Below the pieces are notes generated by a model. The model saw nothing but the letters and a program-made list of their open reading frames with translations, was not told the origin of the DNA and searched no databases. A stretch of DNA of 23,784 nucleotides. Source: Lachnospiraceae bacterium UBA7179 (lineage in GTDB: Bacteria > Bacillota > Clostridia > Lachnospirales > Lachnospiraceae). Position 1 is the stretch's first letter. Every line of letters starts with the position of its first letter. This document shows positions 17,917 through 23,784 of the stretch, piece by piece. The stretch is from the NCBI GenBank assembly GCA_002491195.1, contig DKVL01000063.1, positions 110,071-133,854 on the forward strand, given 5' to 3'. The position numbers were made by a program, and so were the translations under genes.

Positions 17917-18000
17917 AGAATTTCTAAGGCGGCAAAAGACACCGCCTAAGAAATTCTAAAACTTTGTACAGGAAGAACGCAAGGGCAGCGTTCTTCGCAG
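17917..18000 (+). repeat. Hairpin repeat element, copy B (two hairpins)
   Basis: The first hairpin pairs 17917-17932 with 17942-17957: 16 positions, one A-A mismatch, 9-base loop. The second pairs GAAGAACGC (17972-17980) with GCGTTCTTC (17988-17996) around loop AAGGGCA. From 17946 on it aligns base for base with copy A at 35-90, apart from a deleted C-G pair at the second stem tip. A compensatory T-A to C-G change in that stem and the kept loop (AAGRGCA) suggest that the structure matters. It starts eight bases after the gltB stop and ends 66 bases before gltD; no U-run follows. Confidence 0.72.
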
Positions 18001-18065
18001 AGAAGCAATAGGTCTCGTAAGGGTATCGGTTTTATAAGGGATAGAAAGGAATAAGGTTATAGAAG

Positions 18066-19559
18066 ATGGGAAAACCAACAGGATTTTTAGATTATGAGAG
18101 AAAAACTTCTATGGCGGAAGCGCCAGAGGAGCGGGTCAAGCACTTTAATGAATTCCATGAGCATCTTCCTATGGAGGAGCAGCAAAAGCAGGGCGCCAGA
18201 TGTATGGAGTGCGGTGTGCCGTTCTGTCAGTCTGGGATGACGATTGCAGGAATGACCTCCGGCTGTCCGCTGCACAATCTCGTGCCAGAGTGGAATGACC
18301 TGGTGTATACAGGCAACTGGGAACGCGCTTACAACAGACTGAAAAAGACGAATAACTTTCCGGAGTTCACTTCCAGGGTGTGTCCTGCACTCTGCGAGAA
18401 TGCATGTACCTGCGGTCTGAACGGTGACGCAGTGGCGACGAAGGAAAATGAGTACGCGATCATCGAGAATGCATATAAGACAGGGCTCGCAGATGCAAAG
18501 CCTCCCAAGGTGCGCACCAACAAAACAGTCGCTGTGGTTGGAAGCGGACCTTCCGGTCTTGCTGTGGCAGATCAGCTGAATAAGAGAGGACATAATGTCA
18601 CCGTTTTTGAGCGAAGTGACCGCCTCGGCGGTCTGCTGATGTACGGGATTCCGAACATGAAGCTCGAGAAGCATATCATTGACCGCAAGATCAAGATTAT
18701 GGAGGAAGAAGGTGTCAAATTTTTCACAAACACTGATATCGGCAGAGATGTCAAGTCCAGGAAGCTTGTGGAAGGCTTTGACCGGATTGTATTTGCGTGC
18801 GGTGCATCTAATCCAAGAGATATCAACGCGCCGGGAAGAGATGCAAAGGGGATTTGTTTTGCGGTGGATTTCTTAAAGGGTGTGACCAAGAGTCTTCTGG
18901 ATTCCGGTCTTGCGGATAACGCTTATGTGTCTGCCAAAGGGAAAGATGTGGTGATCATCGGCGGCGGCGACACTGGAAATGACTGTGTTGGAACTGCAAT
19001 CCGCCTCGGTGCAAAGTCAGTCACTCAGATTGAGATGATGCCCAAAGCACCCGACACCAGGGCGGAGAACAACCCGTGGCCGGAGTGGCCGAAAGTGTGC
19101 AAGACGGATTACGGTCAGGAAGAGGCGATCGCTTTATTCGGACATGATCCGCGCATCTATGAGTCAACAGTCAAGGAGTTTCTCAAGGATAAGGACGGCA
19201 ATCTCTGCGGCGTGAAGATTGTGAAGCTCACATGGGAAAAGGATCCGGAGAGCGGAAGGATGAACATGAAGGAAGTCGAGGGGAGCGAGCAGGTGCTGGA
19301 CGCGCAGCTTGTGCTGATTGCGGCGGGTTTTCTCGGCAGCCAGAAATATGTCACGGATGCGTTCGGGTTGGAGTTGGACGCGCGCACCAACGTAAAAACA
19401 GAACCGGGCAGGTTCAAGACCAGTGCGGATAATATCTTCGTCGCAGGCGATATGCACACCGGGCAGTCGCTTGTTGTCAAGGCGATTCGGCAGGGGCGTG
19501 AGTGCGCGCGCGAAGTTGATGAGAGCCTGATGGGGTATTCGAATATGTTTATCCAGTAG
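18066..19559 (+). CDS. gltD: Glutamate synthase small subunit (GltD)
   Basis: The small subunit oxidises NADPH and passes electrons through FAD and 4Fe-4S clusters to GltB. 497 residues, the usual length. The N-terminal cysteine-rich region has Cys46, Cys49, Cys54 and Cys67 (RCMECGVPFC...GCPLHN), then VCPALCENACTCGL. The FAD-binding Rossmann motif is GSGPSG (159-164) with the following ERSDRLGG. The NADPH-binding motif is GGGDTG (299-304). The C-terminal GDMHTGQSLVVKAIRQGRECA closes the FAD site. The start ATG has a modest AAGG nine bases upstream. A 156-base gap with the hairpin element separates it from gltB, which is unusually long for this pair. Confidence 0.97.
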   Translation: MGKPTGFLDYERKTSMAEAPEERVKHFNEFHEHLPMEEQQKQGARCMECGVPFCQSGMTIAGMTSGCPLHNLVPEWNDLVYTGNWERAYNRLKKTNNFPEFTSRVCPALCENACTCGLNGDAVATKENEYAIIENAYKTGLADAKPPKVRTNKTVAVVGSGPSGLAVADQLNKRGHNVTVFERSDRLGGLLMYGIPNMKLEKHIIDRKIKIMEEEGVKFFTNTDIGRDVKSRKLVEGFDRIVFACGASNPRDINAPGRDAKGICFAVDFLKGVTKSLLDSGLADNAYVSAKGKDVVIIGGGDTGNDCVGTAIRLGAKSVTQIEMMPKAPDTRAENNPWPEWPKVCKTDYGQEEAIALFGHDPRIYESTVKEFLKDKDGNLCGVKIVKLTWEKDPESGRMNMKEVEGSEQVLDAQLVLIAAGFLGSQKYVTDAFGLELDARTNVKTEPGRFKTSADNIFVAGDMHTGQSLVVKAIRQGRECAREVDESLMGYSNMFIQ

Positions 19560-19597
19560 GAAGGAGCGTTACTTAGAGAGTGTCCAATCAAAATTGA

Positions 19598-19626
19598 TTG
19601 CGTAAAATATATTTTTGCTATATAAT
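19598..19626 (+). promoter_or_regulatory. Candidate promoter of the Hsp70-system operon
   Basis: A perfect TATAAT (19621-19626) with a weak -35 TTGCGT (19598-19603) at 17 bases. It overlaps a short dyad CAATCAA/TTGATTG (19585-19600). Transcription near 19633 would leave a leader of roughly 165-215 bases. No CIRCE-type operator (TTAGCACTC with its inverted copy) is present, so HrcA control is not indicated. The remaining bases of 19560-19798 hold only a possible 27-codon ORF (19723-19806). Confidence 0.5.
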
Positions 19627-19846
19627 AAGAAAGGAAAAACAGATCGGAGATGAACGGATAGGGACAGCAGGCCGGCAGTCAGTATTGGAATACAGAGCTT
19701 TGAGAAGATAAGGGAACGGAATATGAGACGGAGCTTGTATCGCGTGGTTTTGCACTGGAGAAAGTACGCAGCTATGGATTTGCATTCCGTGGAAGGGAAT
19801 GTCTGATATAATGAAGGATGCAATATGGATTAAGGAGATACAGCAA

Positions 19847-20452
19847 ATGATATTTGGCAACAAAAAGGCACAGCAAATGAAGGCTATGGTGGAGGAGGTT
19901 CTGACGGAAGCGCTTCGGCGGCAGTCTCAGGAATTGGCTGAGCAGCAGACCAGGCAGGCGCAGCGGCTGGATGATATGATGGACAAGAACCAGAAAGCAG
20001 TCAGGGGGCTCTCCAGCACAGTGGAAGATTTTCTGGATACGTTACAGGACGAGAACGAGAAGCATCAGGATTTACAGCAGGAGTACGCAAAAGCAAAAGA
20101 GCGGGAACAGAGTCTGCTGGGATTGCTGGGATTATATCAGGAACAGGCGGAATTGTTTGAACAGTGGGTCGCTGCACAGAACCAGGGAAGCAGTGAGGCA
20201 GCGCTGGAAGCATGGAGACAGCAGCAAGTCATTCTTAAGGGGAAAATAGCAGCAGAGAGCAGGCTTTGTGTGATAGAAAGCACCGGTTTGACGGGGGAAC
20301 TGGTTGATTACCGCATTCATGAGGTTTTGCAGGCATTGGAACCAGAGACCAGGGAACAAGAGGGAACAGTAGCGAAAGTGTACAGTCATGGAATGCTCTA
20401 TCAGGGATCCGTCATCAGGAAAGCGCGCGTAGCGGCATATCGAAAAGAATAA
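19847..20452 (+). CDS. GrpE-like nucleotide exchange factor homologue
   Basis: A hydrophilic protein with a long helical, probably coiled-coil N-terminal two thirds (about 20-130, rich in Gln, Glu and Lys). Its C-terminal segment matches the GrpE beta-head pattern: ELVDYRIHEVLQAL, then EGTVAKVYSHGMLYQGSVIRKARVAAY, where GrpE has a conserved His-Glu, a GTV and a G-Y-x-L-x-x-x-x-x-R-x-A-x-V ending. GrpE dimers drive ADP release from Hsp70. That role is supported by the next gene, an Hsp70, 13 bases downstream. The start is ambiguous. ATG 19799 gives 217 residues but has only a cramped GGAAGGG one base away. ATG 19847 (201 residues) has AAGGAG (19832-19837) nine bases upstream and is preferred. 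The sequence is divergent, so an unrelated coiled-coil Hsp70 partner is the alternative. Confidence 0.72.
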   Translation: MIFGNKKAQQMKAMVEEVLTEALRRQSQELAEQQTRQAQRLDDMMDKNQKAVRGLSSTVEDFLDTLQDENEKHQDLQQEYAKAKEREQSLLGLLGLYQEQAELFEQWVAAQNQGSSEAALEAWRQQQVILKGKIAAESRLCVIESTGLTGELVDYRIHEVLQALEPETREQEGTVAKVYSHGMLYQGSVIRKARVAAYRKE

Positions 20453-20465
20453 AAAGGAGATACAT

Positions 20466-22136
20466 ATGGATACAATCATAGGAATTGATTTGGGTACGTC
20501 AACTACGGAAGCGGCTGTCTATCAGGACAAAAAGCCGGTTCTCCTGCTTAATTATGACGGAAAGGAAGTGACGCCGTCCGTGGTAGGGATTGATGATTCC
20601 GGCAACGTGATCGTAGGTGAGAGGGCTGAGGCACAATTACTTCTGGCACCAGGACGCACAGTCAGGGAAGTGAAACGGTTAATTGGCGTCTCAGAAGAAG
20701 TCGAGATGGGAAAACGGCATTATTCTCCAGTTGAGATCTCCTCCATGATTTTGTCCTATGTCAGAAATTATGCAAGCAGCTATCTTGATATGGATATCAG
20801 CAGGGCAGTGATCTCTGTGCCGGCATACTTTGATGAACGGCAGCGGCAGGAGACAATGGAAGCCGGCAGGGCGGCGGGATTTATGGTGGACCGTATTATC
20901 AACGAACCGACGGCAGCGGCGTTGAGTTATGGACTTGAACACATGGATGAGGAGAGCTATGTGCTGGTATACGATCTGGGAGGCGGTACATTTGATGTGA
21001 CGCTCCTGGAGATGTTTGAAGGCGTGCTGGAAGTGAAGGCAAGCAGCGGAGACAACCAATTAGGCGGAAAAGATTTTGACCAGAGGCTGATGCAGTATCT
21101 GACAGGGCAGTTTCAGGACAAATATGGGATAGACCTTACGGGAGACCCGTATGCAATGGCGCGGGTGCGCGATGAGTCGCTTCGCTGTAAGATTGCGCTG
21201 AGCACACAGGAGGAATACAGGGTACAGATTCCTGTGCTTGCAACAAAAGAGGATATTCCATACGCGATGGATGAGGTTGTCACGCGCGCTAAGTTCGAGG
21301 AACTGATCCTGGATCTGGTAACACGCACGCATGAGCCGATTGATGTGGTACTTTCGGACAGTGGCATTTCTGCACAGCAGCTTGACAAGATTCTGCTTGT
21401 GGGCGGTTCCACGCGCGTTCCGCTGGTGCGCAGGGATATCGAGGCGTATTTTGGAAAGAAACCGGAGGTGGCTGTTGATCCGGACTATGCAGTGGCACAG
21501 GGTGCAGCGATTCAGGCAGCGATTATTTCAGGACAGATTGACGAGAGCAGTGAGATCGTGATGACAGATGTCAATCCGTACACACTGGGCATCCGCGCAA
21601 TCCACGGTTATGACGATGATTACATGAGCGTGATCATTCCAAGAAACAAGACGATACCAACGACAAAGAAACAGAAATATTATACCTCATGGGACGAACA
21701 GACATCGGCGGTGATCGAGGTTTATCAGGGTGAATCTTCGTCTGTACGGTATAACCATTGTATTGGCGAGTTTACATTGAGTGGGATTCCTTCGAAACCA
21801 GCGGGAATGGAAGCGATCGAAGTCTCTTTTTCATACAATCAGAATGGTATGCTGCAGGTGACAGGCGAAATTGTCAGCACAGGTGAGGAGGTCTCTATCG
21901 ATATCGATATGTTAAATACAAAAGAAAAACGGATCGATGTCAGTGACTGGAAGTCATCAGAACTCGCAGGAGATTACAGGGGAGTTATCCGGCGTGCAGA
22001 AAAGTGGATGAAAGGGCATGAGGGAGATCAAAGAGTGGATGAACTGTTGTACCAGCTGAAAAAGGCGATTTTGGAAGAGGATGAGTCACAGGCGGAGGAG
22101 CTTGGTGATGAATTGCAATATTACACAGGGGCATAA
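20466..22136 (+). CDS. Hsp70 family protein (short DnaK-like chaperone)
   Basis: 556 residues, shorter than DnaK (about 610). The ATPase domain (1-360) is intact: phosphate-1 loop GIDLGTSTTEAAVY (6-19), VISVPAYFDERQRQ, IINEPTAAALSYGL, phosphate-2 DLGGGTFDVTLLE (from 170) and adenosine motif LVGGSTRVPLVRR (from about 311). A linker SEIVMTDVNPYTLG (about 362-375) is close to the DnaK linker but lacks its Leu-Leu-Leu core. A beta-sandwich substrate-binding region follows (about 370-485). The helical lid (about 495-556) is reduced, and the acidic C-terminal tail is missing. It sits between the GrpE-like gene and a J-domain gene (2-base gap). Together this suggests a self-contained chaperone team rather than housekeeping DnaK. 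The client is unknown. Confidence 0.92.
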   Translation: MDTIIGIDLGTSTTEAAVYQDKKPVLLLNYDGKEVTPSVVGIDDSGNVIVGERAEAQLLLAPGRTVREVKRLIGVSEEVEMGKRHYSPVEISSMILSYVRNYASSYLDMDISRAVISVPAYFDERQRQETMEAGRAAGFMVDRIINEPTAAALSYGLEHMDEESYVLVYDLGGGTFDVTLLEMFEGVLEVKASSGDNQLGGKDFDQRLMQYLTGQFQDKYGIDLTGDPYAMARVRDESLRCKIALSTQEEYRVQIPVLATKEDIPYAMDEVVTRAKFEELILDLVTRTHEPIDVVLSDSGISAQQLDKILLVGGSTRVPLVRRDIEAYFGKKPEVAVDPDYAVAQGAAIQAAIISGQIDESSEIVMTDVNPYTLGIRAIHGYDDDYMSVIIPRNKTIPTTKKQKYYTSWDEQTSAVIEVYQGESSSVRYNHCIGEFTLSGIPSKPAGMEAIEVSFSYNQNGMLQVTGEIVSTGEEVSIDIDMLNTKEKRIDVSDWKSSELAGDYRGVIRRAEKWMKGHEGDQRVDELLYQLKKAILEEDESQAEELGDELQYYTGA

Positions 22137-22138
22137 AG

Positions 22139-23539
22139 ATGAAAAAAGATTATGAGATACTGGGGATTGAAGAAAATGCGGACGAGAAAGCAATCAAAAG
22201 AGCGTATTTCAGACTGATTCGGACATATTCCCCGGAAAAGGATCCGGAACGGTTTCAGGAGATCAGGGCGGCATATGAGCGCTTGACAGAAGAAAAGAAG
22301 CAGCCTGAAAATAGTATTTCGATCGAAGTACCTGCAGATGATAAATTTGCAGAGAGTATGATGGAACAGATCCGGCAGCTTATGCAAGAGCGGGATTATG
22401 GCAAAGCAGCACGGACGGCAAAAGAAGGAATGAAATACTATAAAGATGTAGAATGCTTTCTGTATCTGTATGCGAGATGCAGTATCCTGGATGGAAAACC
22501 AGGAAATGCCGTCAAGTCGTATGAGAAACTGGTGAAGCGATTTCCGGATAAGCTTTATTACCGGAGTGAACTGGCAAAAGCATATCATTTGAGAGGTTAT
22601 GCGCGAAAAGCATACGCTGCGTTTCGCGCAGTCTATGATGAGGGCTGGCGTGAAATTGATTTCCTGAATCTGTACAGCCTGTGCTGCTATGCACAGGGAA
22701 AGTATGACGAAGCAGTACAGGCGCTCGAAAGTCTGACAGCCTCTATACCGCCTGAGAAGATGGAAAACTGGATTCCAGAGCTGTTGGAGACATATACCGG
22801 GCTGCTGACGCTTTATCTGTGCAAGCCGTTTTCAATCGGGCAGATGGCGAATGCGTGCAGTGCTTTTTTGGATCAGGTGGGCAGCAGGATCCATGATTAT
22901 GAAGAGCTGCTGCTTCATTTGTGTCTGATCGTCGAGACAGTGGCTGCGATGGATGAAGGCGGGGAGATTGATGCGCTCGCGGAGAAAATGAATGAGTTAC
23001 GGCCGGACGTCTATGCTGAGGAAGTGCCAAAGGAGGTTACTGAGGCGTATGACCTGCTGCAAGATGAGCGGTTTAGCGAACTGATGAAATTGACGATAGA
23101 AGCATTCATACTGCTGGATGATGCGGGTTATTCGGAGGACGAATATGAGGAGTATGAGAAATTTGTGGAGGATGATGCGATTCTCTGCCAGCTGGAAGCA
23201 TGGCCAAAACAGCGCGGTGAGATAGAGCTTATGCAGGAGGAGTATCCCGCGGCATATGAGTGCATGAGAAGTATCTGGGATATTATCAGAAGCAGCAAAA
23301 GCAGGAATGCATTTCTGCGGGATGCTATTTTGGCAGAGTATGGGAAAAAGGAACGAAAATACAAGTGCGGACATTATTATGAGCTCTACCCTGAGAAGCG
23401 CCAGGATATGGGACGGGTTCAGTGGGACAGCCTGGAAGACGGATCTTATATCCGGCAGGGCAAAAAGATAGGACGCAATGATCCATGTCCTTGCGGGAGC
23501 GGTAAGAAATATAAGAATTGCTGTGGAAAAGGTGTATAG
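22139..23539 (+). CDS. J-domain, TPR-like and SEC-C motif protein
   Basis: 466 residues in three parts. Residues 1-55 form a J-domain (DYEILGIEENADEKAIKRAYFRLIRTY, then DPERFQEIRAAYERL), but the catalytic His-Pro-Asp is replaced by Ser31-Pro32-Glu33. Residues about 75-230 are helical and TPR-like (for example AVKSYEKLVKRFPDKLYYRSELAKAYHLRGYARKAYAAF and YAQGKYDEAVQALESL), suited to binding a protein partner. An acidic helical middle follows. The C-terminus ends in a zinc-binding SEC-C motif GRNDPCPCGSGKKYKNCC, with Cys450, Cys452, Cys461 and Cys462. It begins two bases after the Hsp70 stop behind AGGGG, so the two are probably made together. By family logic it is the co-chaperone that chooses the client. 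Whether the altered J-domain still stimulates ATP hydrolysis is unknown. Confidence 0.85.
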   Translation: MKKDYEILGIEENADEKAIKRAYFRLIRTYSPEKDPERFQEIRAAYERLTEEKKQPENSISIEVPADDKFAESMMEQIRQLMQERDYGKAARTAKEGMKYYKDVECFLYLYARCSILDGKPGNAVKSYEKLVKRFPDKLYYRSELAKAYHLRGYARKAYAAFRAVYDEGWREIDFLNLYSLCCYAQGKYDEAVQALESLTASIPPEKMENWIPELLETYTGLLTLYLCKPFSIGQMANACSAFLDQVGSRIHDYEELLLHLCLIVETVAAMDEGGEIDALAEKMNELRPDVYAEEVPKEVTEAYDLLQDERFSELMKLTIEAFILLDDAGYSEDEYEEYEKFVEDDAILCQLEAWPKQRGEIELMQEEYPAAYECMRSIWDIIRSSKSRNAFLRDAILAEYGKKERKYKCGHYYELYPEKRQDMGRVQWDSLEDGSYIRQGKKIGRNDPCPCGSGKKYKNCCGKGV

Positions 23540-23614
23540 AAATTGACAGGGAATAAAAAAAGTGGATTTGGTGATCACAGACACAAAAGCGGGTGACGGA
23601 TGATACAAAAAAGA

Positions 23615-23643
23615 TAGACTTTGCTGCCCGATTATGTTATACT
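23615..23643 (+). promoter_or_regulatory. Promoter of the right-edge gene
   Basis: TAGACT (23615-23620), a 17-base spacer and TATACT (23638-23643), with TG one base before the -10 box (extended -10, 23635-23636). It lies about 45 bases before the ATG at 23689. The gap 23540-23688 shows no clear terminator for the upstream operon. Confidence 0.62.
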
Positions 23644-23688
23644 GAAACCAATATAACAAGGTGTTTGATAATTGGGAGGTGATCATAT

Positions 23689-23784
23689 ATGCCGAGTGGT
23701 TTGGAGATAACGCAAAGAGCACTTGATGATTTTGCAAAAGTACAAAGGCGCATGATTTTGGCAAAAAAAGAAAATGCTACTGAA
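23689..23784 (+). CDS. Unrecognised protein, 5' partial
   Basis: The ATG lies nine bases after GGGAGG (23674-23679) and opens a frame that continues through the last base of the window (32 codons, MPSGLEITQRALDDFAKVQR then a Lys/Glu-rich stretch). The good promoter and ribosome binding site make it a real gene start. The visible part is probably helical and shows no signal peptide. Too little is present to assign a family. Confidence 0.6.
   Translation, partial: MPSGLEITQRALDDFAKVQRRMILAKKENATE

Noticed and set aside
22997..23764. Minus-strand open frame (255 codons) opposite the J protein gene and right edge
   Set aside because: It runs antisense through the SEC-C-encoding region, has an arbitrary composition, and conflicts with the well-supported start at 23689.

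Overview
The window looks like a chromosomal segment of a Gram-positive anaerobe of the class Clostridia, most likely the family Lachnospiraceae. The clues are an addAB recombination nuclease instead of recBCD, strong AGGAG-type ribosome binding sites, sigma-A-type promoters, a GltB/GltD pair of the Firmicutes type, and densely packed mostly co-oriented genes. The species call is inference from gene content and style, not from a marker gene. I see no rRNA, tRNA, CRISPR array, transposase, integrase or phage gene.

Layout. (1) 1-118 is a leader with a hairpin repeat element. (2) 119-9209 is a tightly coupled four-gene operon: addB, addA (both subunits of the double-strand-break processing helicase-nuclease), a HAD-family phosphatase of the phosphoglycolate phosphatase type, and a CPBP-family membrane protease. 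Neighbours overlap by 1-8 bases. (3) 9187-9690 on the minus strand is a flavin reductase-like protein whose 3' end overlaps the protease gene. (4) 9931-13029 is a large membrane diguanylate cyclase with two different solute-binding-protein domains outside the cell. (5) 13030-13367 is a regulatory region holding a promoter, an intrinsic terminator placed as an attenuator, and a long inverted repeat. It leads into gltB and gltD (13368-19559), the two subunits of NADPH-dependent glutamate synthase. The gltB-gltD gap carries a second, more complete copy of the hairpin element seen at the left edge. (6) 19560-23539 is a promoter and a three-gene operon encoding a GrpE-like protein, a short Hsp70 (DnaK-like) protein, and a J-domain/TPR-like/SEC-C protein. 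(7) A new gene with a good promoter and ribosome binding site starts at 23689 and runs off the window.

How the genes fit together. The AddAB operon is DNA repair; the phosphatase could plausibly remove phosphoglycolate released by end repair, but that link is inference. gltBD assimilates ammonia by making glutamate, and its leader suggests control of transcription elongation. The last operon is the most unusual part. It is a complete-looking second Hsp70 machine (nucleotide exchange factor, ATPase, J protein) separate from any housekeeping dnaK locus. The J protein has Ser-Pro-Glu where the family has His-Pro-Asp, and it carries a zinc-binding SEC-C tail. No CIRCE heat-shock operator is visible in front of it, so it may be a specialised chaperone system rather than a heat-shock duplicate.
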